DNA of 64,000 nucleotides from Nonomuraea wenchangensis (GTDB lineage: Bacteria > Actinomycetota > Actinomycetes > Streptosporangiales > Streptosporangiaceae): the NCBI RefSeq assembly GCF_900111685.1, contig NZ_FOHX01000015.1, positions 124,001-188,000 on the forward strand. Reading direction: 5' to 3'. Of this stretch, positions 8,899 to 17,673 are shown one piece after another. Position 1 is the stretch's first letter. The number at the start of each line of letters is the position of its first letter. The position numbers and the translations under genes were made by a program. A model generated the notes under the pieces. It had not been told where the DNA came from and did no database searches. It saw nothing but the letters and a program-made list of their open reading frames with translations.

Positions 8899-10585
8899 GC
8901 CGCACCTCCATGTCGCCGAGCCCGCCCTTCAGGTCGAGCACGATCGTCGAGACCTTGCCCTCCGGCTTCGTCTCCGGCTCCAGCACCTGGTTGACGCGGA
9001 CGTTCACGCCGCCGTGGATCCGCTGGTCGATGCGGATGTCGCCGACCCGGTTGCTGGCGTGCACCTCCAGCCGCACCGTGGGCGGCACGATCACCTCCAG
9101 CTCGCCCATCGAGATCCTGGCCTCGACGGACGCGGTCGTGCCCGGGGGCAGCTTCAGCTCCGACAGGTCCAGCAGGCCCTGGCCCGCGCCGACGTCGTAC
9201 ACGGGGACCGAGGCCAGCTCGCTCAACGTGCTCGGCGCCCACTCGGAGGGGCCGAAATTACGCGGCAGGCCGCCCAGCGCGAGGCCGGCGCTCACCGCGA
9301 GCGCCACCGCGACGCCGGCGGCGACCAGCCCGGCGCCGCGGCCCCACCAGGTCGCGACCAGGAGGCCGGCGCCGATGGTGATGAGCATCGCGCCGCCGAC
9401 GATGGTCGGGCTCACGCCGGCGGCGGACCTGGTCTGGACCGCCACGACGATCCCTCCAATGATGATGGCGAGCAGGATGGTGATGACGCCGATGAACGAC
9501 TTGGGGCGCGGCGCGCGCTGCGGGCGCCTGGGCGTGGGGCGGGTGTAGAGGGCCGGGTCGTACGGCGAGGAGTAGTCGCCGGCGCGCCTGGCGGGGTCGA
9601 GGGGCCGGTAGGGGCCTTTGGGCGCGAACGGCTCGCCGTAGGCGACGGCGGTGCGCGGCCGATACGCGGCCGACTCGTCCTGGTCCTCGTCCTCGGGCAA
9701 CCACCGCCCGGCCGCCTGCGGCCCGGCCGTCTGGTGCTCGGCCGTCTGGTGCCCAGCGGCCTGGTGCCCGGCCGTCTGCTGCCCGGCAGCCTGCGGCCCG
9801 GCCGTCTCGTGCCCGGCCTCGTGTGCGGCCTCCTGCGCGGTCGTCCCGTCCCCGGTTTCGTGCGCGGCCGGCTCGTGCGGCGGCACGGGGTGCTCCGCCG
9901 TCACCGCGTCGTCCACGCCCACCTCGTCCACGCGGGGCTCGGTCGCGGGCGCTCCAACCGTGTTCGCCGAGTTCGCCGTGTTGGCTGGGGGTGCCGTGGG
10001 GGCCGCCTGCGTGGCGGGCGTGAAGTGCGCGGCCGGTGCCGAAGGCATGGTGGGCGTCGGGTGGGGAGCGTGGCGGACCGGCGGTGTGGGCTGCGGGCTC
10101 GCGTACGTGGGCGCGGGCTGCCCGGCCCGTGGCCGCTGCCTCAGCCGCTCCGGCATCGACCGGGCCAGCCCCAGCAGATCGACCCCGTTGGCGTGCGCGG
10201 CCAGCAGCGACACCGCCAGGAACACGCCCACCACGAGCGTCCCCGCGTCGATCCAGATCGTCGCCAGGTTGAGCCCCAGCCCGACCCCGAGCACCGCCGT
10301 CAGCAACGCCAGCACGGTCTCGGCGTCGAAGTCGCGCCGCGTCCACTGCTCGATGATGCCCGGGCTCCCGTTCGGCTCCTTCATCAACAGGAATGCCGCG
10401 ATATACAAGAAAAGCCCCACGCCCGAGCCGAGCAGCAGCACGGCGAAGGCCACCCGGAACACCACCGGGTCGATCCCGGTGTGGCGGCCCAGCCCCGCGC
10501 ACACCCCCATGAAGATGCGCCCTTCGCCGCTGCGTCGCAGTACGGTGGGGGGAGCTGCCGGATCCCTGGGCGGAGCTTCTGTCAT
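8888..10585 (-). CDS. PspC-domain membrane protein with C-terminal LiaF/toastrack-like domain
   Basis: A 565-residue protein. A PspC domain occupies residues 20-85 (GRIFMGVCAGLGRHTGIDPV, then a hydrophobic helix). Further membrane segments follow up to about residue 150. A long Ala/Pro/Gln/Thr linker contains pentapeptide repeats such as TAGHQ. Four more hydrophobic stretches come next, and a beta-rich C-terminal domain of about 130 residues resembles the DUF2154/toastrack fold of LiaF. The protein lies divergent from a PspC-fused histidine kinase and its regulator, an arrangement typical of actinobacterial Psp/Lia-type envelope-stress systems. The ATG at 10585 is chosen because MTEAPPRDP directly precedes the domain. 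Confidence 0.8.
   Translation of the reverse strand: MTEAPPRDPAAPPTVLRRSGEGRIFMGVCAGLGRHTGIDPVVFRVAFAVLLLGSGVGLFLYIAAFLLMKEPNGSPGIIEQWTRRDFDAETVLALLTAVLGVGLGLNLATIWIDAGTLVVGVFLAVSLLAAHANGVDLLGLARSMPERLRQRPRAGQPAPTYASPQPTPPVRHAPHPTPTMPSAPAAHFTPATQAAPTAPPANTANSANTVGAPATEPRVDEVGVDDAVTAEHPVPPHEPAAHETGDGTTAQEAAHEAGHETAGPQAAGQQTAGHQAAGHQTAEHQTAGPQAAGRWLPEDEDQDESAAYRPRTAVAYGEPFAPKGPYRPLDPARRAGDYSSPYDPALYTRPTPRRPQRAPRPKSFIGVITILLAIIIGGIVVAVQTRSAAGVSPTIVGGAMLITIGAGLLVATWWGRGAGLVAAGVAVALAVSAGLALGGLPRNFGPSEWAPSTLSELASVPVYDVGAGQGLLDLSELKLPPGTTASVEARISMGELEVIVPPTVRLEVHASNRVGDIRIDQRIHGGVNVRVNQVLEPETKPEGKVSTIVLDLKGGLGDMEVRRGA
9706..9825 (-). repeat. 15-bp tandem repeat encoding an AGHQT-type linker
   Basis: Seven full and one partial copies of a 15-bp unit (plus-strand form GCCCGGCCGTCTGGT) run head to tail without interruption. 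They encode pentapeptides like TAGHQ or TAGPQ in the linker of the PspC protein. Such a tract can change length by slippage. Confidence 0.85.
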
Positions 10586-10638
10586 GCCACCATCGTGGCC
10601 CCACCGGCGCACCGCCCGCATCCGGGACACCCCTGACC

Positions 10639-10652
10639 CGACCCGGGGGTCG
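10639..10652. promoter_or_regulatory. Palindrome between the divergent PspC genes
   Basis: CGACCC (10639-10644) and GGGTCG (10647-10652) form a 14-bp inverted repeat, CGACCCGGGGGTCG. It lies midway in the 113-bp gap between the PspC membrane gene and the kinase gene. It is a candidate binding site for the response regulator encoded at 11910; this is inference only. Confidence 0.35.
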
Positions 10653-10698
10653 TTCCCTGATGCCCGGTCCGCCCCTTACGTGTGACGATGACGGTGTT

Positions 10699-11913
10699 AT
10701 GGCTGACCAGAAGACACTCGCCGAGCCGGGCACCGGCGGAGAAGCGCCGTACCGGCGGATGATGCGCCCGATGGAGGGCCGCCTGCTCGGCGGGGTGGCC
10801 CAGGGCCTGGCCGCGCAGCTCAAGCTCGATCCCGTGGTGATCAGGCTGATGTTCGTGCTGCTCAGCGTGGTGGACGGCGTCGGCATGGTGGCCTACGCCG
10901 TGCTGTGGATGGTCACGCCACGCGAGCCGTACGAGGGGCCGCAGCCGCAGCGTGACTGGAGCCAGCTCTCCGCGTTCACCGCGATCGGGGTGGCGCTGGC
11001 CGCGTTCGGCTGGCTCACCGGGGCGTCGGCGGGCGGCATCGGGATGTTGCCGTTCGCGGTGGGCGGGATCGGCGCGCTGATCCTGTGGCAGCAGGCCGAC
11101 CCTGAGCGCCGCCGGAGCTGGATGAGCGGGGCGACGCTCAGCATCAGGAAGAACCGCGTGCGCACGGTGCTCGGCGTGGGTCTGGTGGTGATCGGGGCGG
11201 CCGGGTTCCTCTACTCGCAGGGCGAGCTGGCCCAGGCGCGGCCGGGGATGCTGTTCACCGTCGTGGTGGTCGGCGGCCTGGCGGTCATCGCCGCGCCCTG
11301 GCTGGCCGGCCTGTGGAAGGAGCTCCAGCTCGAACGGCGCGAGCGCATCAGGCAGGAGGAGCGCGCCGAGGTCGCCGCCATGGTGCACGACTCGGTGCTG
11401 CACACCCTGACGCTGATCCAGCGCGTCGCGCACGACTCGCGCGAGGTCACCCGCCTGGCCCGCTCGCAGGAGCGCGAGCTGCGCAACTGGCTCTACCAGC
11501 CGGCCCAGGACGCCGACGCGACGGTGGCGGCGGCCGTGCGCAGGATCGCGGCCGAGGAGGAGGACGCGCACGGCGTGCCGATCGAGGTCGTGTGCGTCGG
11601 TGACGTGCCGTTCGACTCGGGCGGCCGGCTCGCGGCCATGATGAAGGCGGCCCGCCAGGCCATGGTCAACGCGGCCAAGTACAGCGAGAGCGACTCCATC
11701 TCGGTGTACGCGGAAGTCGAGGGTGAAGAAGTGGCCGTTTTCGTGAAGGATCGGGGCAAGGGCTTCGATCTCGACGCGGTCCCCCTCGACCGGATGGGGA
11801 TCAGGGAGTCCATCATCGGAAGAATGGAACGCCACGGTGGCTCCGCCCGGATCCGCACCGAACCAGGCGAGGGCACGGAAGTGATGTTGACCATGAAGGT
11901 GGAGAGAGAATGA
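10699..11913 (+). CDS. PspC-domain histidine kinase (LiaS-like)
   Basis: A 404-residue sensor kinase. A PspC domain (residues 15-75, RLLGGVAQGLAAQLKLDPVV) is fused to several membrane helices up to about residue 200. The HisKA_3-type region has the phospho-acceptor in MVHDSVLHTL, and the GHL ATPase domain ends with GKGFDLDAV and RTEPGEGTEVML. The ATG at 10699 is preferred over 10660, which would add an unlikely Cys/Pro leader. The stop overlaps the regulator ATG as ATGA. Fusing PspC to the kinase places stress sensing in the membrane part. It pairs with the LuxR regulator downstream. Confidence 0.9.
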   Translation: MADQKTLAEPGTGGEAPYRRMMRPMEGRLLGGVAQGLAAQLKLDPVVIRLMFVLLSVVDGVGMVAYAVLWMVTPREPYEGPQPQRDWSQLSAFTAIGVALAAFGWLTGASAGGIGMLPFAVGGIGALILWQQADPERRRSWMSGATLSIRKNRVRTVLGVGLVVIGAAGFLYSQGELAQARPGMLFTVVVVGGLAVIAAPWLAGLWKELQLERRERIRQEERAEVAAMVHDSVLHTLTLIQRVAHDSREVTRLARSQERELRNWLYQPAQDADATVAAAVRRIAAEEEDAHGVPIEVVCVGDVPFDSGGRLAAMMKAARQAMVNAAKYSESDSISVYAEVEGEEVAVFVKDRGKGFDLDAVPLDRMGIRESIIGRMERHGGSARIRTEPGEGTEVMLTMKVERE

Positions 11914-12542
11914 CGCGCGTGCTGATCGTCGACGATCACCGGCTCTTCCGCTCGGGCGTACGCGCCGAGCTAGGCGACTCGATCGAGGTCGTGGGCGAGG
12001 CCGAGGACGTCGAGTCGGCCGTCAAGGCGATCGCCGAGCTGCAGCCGGACGTCGTCCTGCTGGACGTGCACATGCCGGGCGGCGGCGGCCAGGAGGTGCT
12101 GCGCCGGGTGCTCGGCGCCGGCTCGACGGTCCGCTTCCTCGCGCTGTCGGTCTCCGACGCGGCCGAGGACGTCATCGGCGTCATCCGGGGCGGCGCCCGC
12201 GGCTACGTCACCAAGAACATCAGCGGCAAGGAGCTGACCGACGCCGTCCGCCGGGTGGCCGAGGGTGACGCGGTGTTCTCGCCGCGGCTGGCGGGGTTCG
12301 TGCTGGACGCGTTCGCCTCCTCCGAGGCGCCCTCGATCGACCCGGAGCTCGACTCGCTGACCCAGCGGGAGCGGGAGGTGCTGCGGCTGATCGCGCGGGG
12401 TTACGCGTACAAGGAGATCGCGAAGGAGCTGTTCATCTCGGTGAAGACCGTGGAGACGCACGTGTCGTCCGTGCTGCGCAAGCTGCAGCTCTCCAACCGC
12501 CACGAGCTGTCCCGCTGGGCCACCGCGCGCCGGCTGGTCTGA
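11910..12542 (+). CDS. NarL/LuxR-family response regulator (LiaR-like)
   Basis: A 210-residue regulator. The receiver domain covers residues 1-120, with the acidic pocket D8-D9, the phosphorylation site D52 in LLDVHMP and the conserved lysine in YVTKNIS. The LuxR-type HTH lies in residues 145-205 (LTQREREVLRLIARGYAYKE, VSSVLRKLQLSNRHEL). It is translationally coupled to the PspC kinase and probably controls the divergent PspC gene and other envelope genes. No terminator is evident before the next gene, which has its own 121-base leader region. Confidence 0.93.
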   Translation: MTRVLIVDDHRLFRSGVRAELGDSIEVVGEAEDVESAVKAIAELQPDVVLLDVHMPGGGGQEVLRRVLGAGSTVRFLALSVSDAAEDVIGVIRGGARGYVTKNISGKELTDAVRRVAEGDAVFSPRLAGFVLDAFASSEAPSIDPELDSLTQREREVLRLIARGYAYKEIAKELFISVKTVETHVSSVLRKLQLSNRHELSRWATARRLV

Positions 12543-12663
12543 GGCCGATTCGGCCGGATTTGGACCGTTACAGGATAGTTATCGGCTAACTGCCTACGAA
12601 TCAGGCGTCTCGTTTGTCACACAGAGAGGTACCGAATGAGCACTTAGTCCAGGAGTAACCCCC

Positions 12664-13656
12664 TTGAAGCGCGTCACCCGGATGCTTCCGGCTCTGTTCG
12701 CCCTGGTCGTCGCGACGGCCTGTGCGGCGGAGACCGCCCCCATCCCGCAAGCCCGCCCCACGGCGGCGGCCCCCCAGGGCCAGGCCGCCGTCGCCCCGGC
12801 CGCGGCCACCACCACCCCGTCGCCCACCCCGACGACCACGGCCAAGATCAAGCTGGGCATCGCGGACATCACCCCCATGGGGGAGAAGACCGAGAAGGTG
12901 GGCGTCGGTTTCCCGATCATCGTCACGTTCGACCGTGACGTGAAGACCAAGGACCGCGCCACGGTCGAGGCCCTGCTGCAGGTGGAGTCCGACAAGCCCA
13001 ACGAGGGCGCCTGGCGGTGGGTGTCGACCCGAAAGATCATCTATCGGACGAAGGCGTACTGGAAGCCGTACCAGAAGGTGCTCTTCACCGCGCGGCTGTC
13101 CGAGCTGCCCGGCAACACCGGCGCCAAGAACGTCTCCCGCCGCTTCGCCGTCGGCTCCCAGAACATCTCCCTCGTCGACACGCGCAAGCACGTCATGAAG
13201 GTCTACCGCAACGGCAAGCTGGCCAAGAAGATCCCGATCAGCGCCGGCCGCGGCGGCCTGGTGCGCGGTGGCGTGGACGTCTACCTCACCACCAGCGGCA
13301 CCCACCTCACCATGGGCAAGAAGGCCGTCGAGACCATGACCTCCTCCTGGATGGGCGTGACGGATCCGAAGGACCCGCGCTACTACAAGGAGGAGATCCC
13401 CTGGGCCGTGCGGATCTCCGACAGCGGTGAGTACGTCCACCAGAGCGCCGGCTACTACCAGTATCTCGGCCGCTCCAACCAGAGCCACGGCTGCGTCCGC
13501 GCCACCCCCGAGGGGGCCAAGTGGTTCTACACGATCGCCCAGCGCGGCGACGTGGTGAAGATCACCGGCACCAAGCGCAAGCTGCAGTGGAACAACGGCT
13601 GGAGCTACTGGCAGCTCAGCTACAGCCAGTGGAAGAAGGGCAGCGCACTGAAGTAG
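12664..13656 (+). CDS. L,D-transpeptidase lipoprotein (YkuD domain)
   Basis: A 330-residue lipoprotein that forms 3-3 peptidoglycan crosslinks outside the membrane. The TTG start at 12664 has AGGAGT seven bases upstream. The signal peptide ends in the lipobox VATAC, with C20 as the lipidated residue. A low-complexity Ala/Pro/Thr spacer and an Ig-like domain (residues 60-165) precede the YkuD domain. The active site is complete: H259 and S274-H275-G276-C277-V-R. The architecture matches mycobacterial Ldt enzymes. Overlap with the polymer enzymes and the PspC module in theme suggests wall maintenance, but it is a separate transcript. Confidence 0.93.
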   Translation: MKRVTRMLPALFALVVATACAAETAPIPQARPTAAAPQGQAAVAPAAATTTPSPTPTTTAKIKLGIADITPMGEKTEKVGVGFPIIVTFDRDVKTKDRATVEALLQVESDKPNEGAWRWVSTRKIIYRTKAYWKPYQKVLFTARLSELPGNTGAKNVSRRFAVGSQNISLVDTRKHVMKVYRNGKLAKKIPISAGRGGLVRGGVDVYLTTSGTHLTMGKKAVETMTSSWMGVTDPKDPRYYKEEIPWAVRISDSGEYVHQSAGYYQYLGRSNQSHGCVRATPEGAKWFYTIAQRGDVVKITGTKRKLQWNNGWSYWQLSYSQWKKGSALK

Positions 13657-13672
13657 AGCTTCCCGAACGAGA

Positions 13673-13719
13673 CGAAGGCGCGCCGCCGGCAGATCCTGGA
13701 CGCCGGCGGCGCGCCTTCG
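13673..13719. terminator. Bidirectional terminator between ldt and pcrA
   Basis: An 18-bp perfect stem: 13673-13690 pairs with 13702-13719 around an 11-base loop. It lies between the convergent L,D-transpeptidase and pcrA genes and can serve both. Confidence 0.88.
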
Positions 13720-13730
13720 CGTCGGTGCAC

Positions 13731-15998
13731 CTAAAGCTTCTCCAGCGGCGCGTACGCCAGCAGCAACGTCTTCTCCCCGCCGCTGCCGAAGTCGACCTTG
13801 ACCTTGGTCTTCTCCGCCACGCCGTCCACCGACACCACCGTGCCGAGGCCGAACTGGTCGTGCGTCACCCGGTCACCGGGCGTCAGCGACGGCACCTTGC
13901 GCCCGCCCGCGCCCGCCGCGCCGCCCCTGGCCGGCGCCGGCCGCGCCGCGGGCTCCCTGCGGGTGGCGGCGCTCCACGCCGACTTCTCCGGATCGGTGCG
14001 CCAGTCGATGAGCGTGCCCGGCACCTCGTTGACGAAGCGCGAGGCCGGGTTGAACGCCGGCGCCCCCCACGAGCTGCGCACGGCCGCCCGCGTCAGGTAG
14101 AGCCGCTGCTGCGCCCGGGTGATGCCGACGTAGGCCAGCCGCCGCTCCTCCTCCAGCTCCTTGGGCTCGCCCAGCGACCGGACGTGCGGGAACACGCCGT
14201 CCTCCATCGCCGTCAGGAACACCACAGGGAACTCCAGGCCCTTGGCGGTGTGCAGGGTCATCAGCGTGACGACCCCCTGCCCGCCGTCGGCCTCGGGGAT
14301 CTGGTCGGCGTCGGCCACCAGCGAGACCTGCTCCAGGAACTCGACCAGCGTGCCCTCCGGGTTGGCCTCCTCGAACTCGGAGGCCACGGAGATCAGCTCG
14401 TTGAGGTTTTCCAGGCGGGACTCGTCCTGAGGGTCCTCGGACGCCTCCAGCTCGGCGCGGTAGCCGGTGGCCACCAGCACCTCCTCGGCCAGCGCCGACG
14501 GCGGCACGCCCTCGGCCTTGGCGATCAGCTCCTCCAGCATCGCGACGAACTCGCGCACCGCGTTGAGCGAGCGCGTCGCCATGCCGTAAGCCTCGTCGGC
14601 CCGTCGCAGCGCCTCCCAGTAGGTGATCCGCTCGCGCGCCGCCAGCGCCTCGACCATCGCCTCGGCCCGCTCGCCGATGCCCCGCTTGGGCACGTTGAGA
14701 ATGCGCCGCAGGGACACGACGTCGCTGGGGTTGGCCAGCACCCGCAGGTAGGCCAGCAGGTCCTTGACCTCCTTGCGCTCGTAGAAGCGCACGCCCCCGA
14801 CCACCTTGTAGGGCAGCCCGGTGCGGATGAAGATCTCCTCGAACACGCGGGAGGCCGCGTTGGTGCGATAGAAGACCGCCACGTCGCCCGGCCTGACGCC
14901 CTCCTCGTCGCTCAGCCGGTCGACCTCCTGGGCCACGAACACGGCCTCGTCGTGCTCGTTGTCGGCGACGTAGCCGACGATCTTGGGGCCGTCGCCCTGG
15001 TCGGACCAGAGGTTCTTCGGCTTGCGCGACTCGTTGCGGGCGATGACGGCGTTGGCCGCGGCCAGGATGTTCTGGGTCGAGCGGTAGTTCTGCTCCAGCA
15101 GGATCGTACGGGCGTCGGGGTAGTCGCGCTCGAACTCCAGGATGTTGCGGATCGTCGCGCCGCGGAAGGCGTAGATCGACTGGTCGGCGTCGCCGACCAC
15201 GCACAGCTCGGACTGGCTGGTGCCGGAGCGCACCTGCTCGCCGTCGGAGGTGCGCAGCTCGGGATGGCCGACCAGCTCCCTGATCAGGATGTATTGGGCG
15301 TGGTTGGTGTCCTGGTATTCGTCGACCAGCACGTGCCTGAACCGCATGCGGTAGTGCTCGGCCACGTCGGGGAAGAGCTGGAACAACGTCACCGTGTTCA
15401 TGATGATGTCGTCGAAGTCCATCGCCCCGGCCTCGGTGAGCTTGAGCTGGTAGGACTTGTAGGCCTGCGCGAGCGTCTTCTCCAGGTGCGAGCCGGCCCG
15501 GTCGATCGCGCTCTCGTAGTCGATCAGCTCGTTCTTGAAGTTGCTGACCTGCGCCGAGAACGAGCGCGGCGGGTAGCGCTTGGGGTCGAGGTCCATCTCG
15601 CGGCAGACCATCGCCATGAGCCGCTGCGAGTCGGCCTGGTCGTAGATGGAGAAACTGGACGGGAACCCGAGCCGCTTGGCCTCCCGCCGCAGGATGCGCA
15701 TGCACGCGCTGTGGAACGTCATCACCCACATGGCCCGCGAGCGCGGCCCGATGAGCTTGTCGATGCGCTCCTTCATCTCCTTGGCGGCCTTGTTGGTGAA
15801 CGTGATCGCCAGGATCTCGCCCGGATGCACGTCACGCTCGGCCAGCAGATAGGCGATGCGGTGGGTGAGCACCCGAGTCTTCCCCGACCCCGCTCCCGCC
15901 ACGATGAGCAGGGGGCTGCCGTGATGGATCACGGCCTCCCGCTGCTGCGGGTTGAGGCCGTCGAGCAAGGGGTGGTCAACAGAGACTTGGGTCGGCAC
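13731..15998 (-). CDS. pcrA: ATP-dependent DNA helicase PcrA (UvrD family)
   Basis: A 755-residue superfamily 1A helicase that acts in DNA repair and in removing proteins from DNA. The Q motif LNPQQREAV, Walker A GAGSGKT (residues 35-41), ITFTNKAAKEM (Ia), VDEYQDTN (II), VVGDADQSIYAFRGA (III), the QNYRST motif (IV), LMTLHTAKGLEFPVVF (V) and EERRLAYVGITRA (VI) are all present. The C-terminal DQFGLGTVVSVDG tail is typical of actinobacterial PcrA. The GTG start at 15998 has no Shine-Dalgarno sequence. TAACCT (16010-16005) ends 6 bases before it, which suggests a leaderless transcript. Confidence 0.95.
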   Translation of the reverse strand: MPTQVSVDHPLLDGLNPQQREAVIHHGSPLLIVAGAGSGKTRVLTHRIAYLLAERDVHPGEILAITFTNKAAKEMKERIDKLIGPRSRAMWVMTFHSACMRILRREAKRLGFPSSFSIYDQADSQRLMAMVCREMDLDPKRYPPRSFSAQVSNFKNELIDYESAIDRAGSHLEKTLAQAYKSYQLKLTEAGAMDFDDIIMNTVTLFQLFPDVAEHYRMRFRHVLVDEYQDTNHAQYILIRELVGHPELRTSDGEQVRSGTSQSELCVVGDADQSIYAFRGATIRNILEFERDYPDARTILLEQNYRSTQNILAAANAVIARNESRKPKNLWSDQGDGPKIVGYVADNEHDEAVFVAQEVDRLSDEEGVRPGDVAVFYRTNAASRVFEEIFIRTGLPYKVVGGVRFYERKEVKDLLAYLRVLANPSDVVSLRRILNVPKRGIGERAEAMVEALAARERITYWEALRRADEAYGMATRSLNAVREFVAMLEELIAKAEGVPPSALAEEVLVATGYRAELEASEDPQDESRLENLNELISVASEFEEANPEGTLVEFLEQVSLVADADQIPEADGGQGVVTLMTLHTAKGLEFPVVFLTAMEDGVFPHVRSLGEPKELEEERRLAYVGITRAQQRLYLTRAAVRSSWGAPAFNPASRFVNEVPGTLIDWRTDPEKSAWSAATRREPAARPAPARGGAAGAGGRKVPSLTPGDRVTHDQFGLGTVVSVDGVAEKTKVKVDFGSGGEKTLLLAYAPLEKL

Positions 15999-16095
15999 CT
16001 ATCTAGGTTAGGACGCCCCACCGACAACCGGCGCCCGGAATGCGATTCGCCGGCCGCCGGTTCTCCTGTCAAGAACACTCTGCGAAAGGGGAGTC

Positions 16096-16815
16096 ATGCT
16101 GCCGCAGGCCGAGATCAACCGGGTGCTGTACGTGACCGCGCATCCCGACGACGTCGATTTCGGCGCGGCCGGGAGCGCGGCGCTCTTCGTGGACCGGGGG
16201 ACCGAGGTCACATACCTGCTGGTGACCGACGGCGACGCGGGCGGCAACGAGCGCACGCTGGACAACACGGGGATGGCCGAGCTGCGGCGGACCGAGCAGC
16301 GCGCGGCGGCCAAGGCCGTGGGCGTCACCGACGTCCGTTTCCTCGGCTACCCCGACGGCCAGGTGGTGCCGTCCCTGGAGCTGCGGCGTTCCATCGCCCG
16401 CGTGATCCGGCAGGTGCGTCCCGACCTGGTGGTGACCCACCACCCCGACCGCAACTACCGTTTCGTCGCCCCGAGCCACCCCGACCACCGTGCCGTCGGC
16501 GGCGCCGCCCTGGACGCCGTCTACCCCGACGCCCGCAACCCGTATGCCTTCCCTGAGCTGCTGCTGGAGGAGGGGCTGGAGGCGTGGACGGTCCGCGAGG
16601 TCTGGCTGACCGGCGGGCCCGCGCCCGACCATTACGTGGACGTCACCGACGTCATCGACCGCAAGCTCGCGGCCCTGCAGTCGCATGTGAGCCAGGTGGC
16701 GCACGTGGAGGGGTTCGCCGAGGGGGTCAAGAGCCGCTTCGCCGCGTGGGGCGAGCAGGCCGGCTTCGGCCCTGGCCGCTACGCGGAGGCGTTCCAGGTC
16801 GTCCCCACGGCCTGA
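16096..16815 (+). CDS. PIG-L family deacetylase (LmbE-like)
   Basis: A 239-residue zinc-dependent N-acetylglucosaminyl deacetylase-type enzyme. The metal site AHPDDVDFGAAG is at residues 15-26; THHPDRNYRF and SHPDHRAVG supply further ligands. AAAGGGGAGTC precedes the ATG. The family includes MshB and Mca of mycothiol metabolism. The protein is shorter than Mca, and the substrate here cannot be decided. It lies divergent from pcrA and converges with vapC with only 17 bases between. Confidence 0.9.
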   Translation: MLPQAEINRVLYVTAHPDDVDFGAAGSAALFVDRGTEVTYLLVTDGDAGGNERTLDNTGMAELRRTEQRAAAKAVGVTDVRFLGYPDGQVVPSLELRRSIARVIRQVRPDLVVTHHPDRNYRFVAPSHPDHRAVGGAALDAVYPDARNPYAFPELLLEEGLEAWTVREVWLTGGPAPDHYVDVTDVIDRKLAALQSHVSQVAHVEGFAEGVKSRFAAWGEQAGFGPGRYAEAFQVVPTA

Positions 16816-16832
16816 CCGGGGCAGGCGCGCGC

Positions 16833-17258
16833 TCAGGGGATGGAGCCGGGCGGCGCCACCCAGAGCGCGGGCTGCCCGGTCACCTCGGCGATGAGGTCGA
16901 AGTCGCGGTCGTAGTGCAGCACCGTAGCCCCGTGCACCTCGGCGCAGGCGGCGATCAGCAGATCGCGCACCCCGACGCCGCGGTGCCGGGAGCGCGCGAG
17001 GAGCTGCTGCTGCACCTCCAGGGCCCGCCTCGCCACCGCCAGGTCGAGGGGGAGCGAGACGCACTGCCGCTGGGCGGCCAGGGCGGCGCGGCCCTGGACG
17101 GGGTCACGGGCGCCGTAGACCGCCTCCAGGTCGATGATGACGCAGGTGGCCACGGCTCGGGCCGCGAAGAGCGGGCGCAGCGCCCCGGCGACGACCTCAT
17201 TCGTGCGGAGGCGGGCCAGGGCGCTTTTGTCGATCAGGTACAGCCGTCCTGGTGGCAC
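16833..17258 (-). CDS. PIN-domain toxin (VapC-like)
   Basis: About 141 residues of a PIN-domain ribonuclease. Acidic residues expected in the active site are visible: Asp in LYLIDKSALARL, Glu in IIDLEAVYGARD, Asp in VRDLLIAACAE and the pair in LHYDRDFDLIA. The start is one of two consecutive GTG codons (17261 or 17258), giving a 23-28 base overlap with the antitoxin gene and so translational coupling. VapC toxins cleave tRNA or rRNA when free of antitoxin. The toxin looks intact. Confidence 0.88.
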   Translation of the reverse strand: MPPGRLYLIDKSALARLRTNEVVAGALRPLFAARAVATCVIIDLEAVYGARDPVQGRAALAAQRQCVSLPLDLAVARRALEVQQQLLARSRHRGVGVRDLLIAACAEVHGATVLHYDRDFDLIAEVTGQPALWVAPPGSIP

Positions 17259-17467
17259 CACGCATGCTTCATGATCTCCGGGTTCAGCAGATCCTCGCTG
17301 TTCCTCGTCCGCCAGAACTCGAACGCCTCGATAGCGCCCGCCTTCGCCGCGTCCCGATCGACGATCGCACGGAGCGCGGCGTGCACCGTCTCCGTCATGG
17401 TCGCCGTCCCGAGCTCCCGCTGGGCCGCTTCCAGAAGCTCCTTGTCGATGTCGATGACCGTGCGCAT
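17234..17467 (-). CDS. VapB-type antitoxin
   Basis: A 77-residue protein. Residues 1-50 form a ribbon-helix-helix-like DNA-binding segment (MRTVIDIDKELLEAAQRELG, TVHAALRAIVDRDAA), and the C-terminal NPEIMKHAW tail resembles the toxin-binding end of VapB proteins. GGAGGTGA lies 6 bases before the ATG, an unusually strong ribosome binding site that would favour antitoxin excess. It is the first gene of the pair. Confidence 0.87.
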   Translation of the reverse strand: MRTVIDIDKELLEAAQRELGTATMTETVHAALRAIVDRDAAKAGAIEAFEFWRTRNSEDLLNPEIMKHAWCHQDGCT

Positions 17468-17507
17468 GCGGCATCACCTCCGTGCCCTCCATCAGAATGA
17501 GTGATCA

Positions 17508-17553
17508 TGAACGCGCTTCCCTCCGGCGGCACCGGCCGTGGGAAGCGCGCTCA
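17508..17553 (-). terminator. Hairpin downstream of the CPBP gene
   Basis: CGCGCTTCCC (17512-17521) pairs perfectly with GGGAAGCGCG (17540-17549), and TGA/TCA at the outer ends adds three pairs after one mismatch. It lies between the CPBP stop (17674) and vapB on the same strand. Confidence 0.6.
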
Positions 17554-17673
17554 CGGAAGGTAGAGCATCAACATGACGGAATTTTGGAGCGGTCCAATAT
17601 CGGTGCAGGATCCTCGTCCTGCGAGGCAAGGATCTTCCTTCTCAGGTGGGGGGACGCCCCTCCGAGCAAGCAA

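Noticed and set aside
9706..9825. CRISPR-like or satellite repeat
   Set aside because: The 15-bp units are contiguous without spacers and lie in frame inside a protein linker.
13521..16556. 1011-residue plus-strand frame
   Set aside because: It is antisense to pcrA and off-frame in the L,D-transpeptidase and PIG-L genes.
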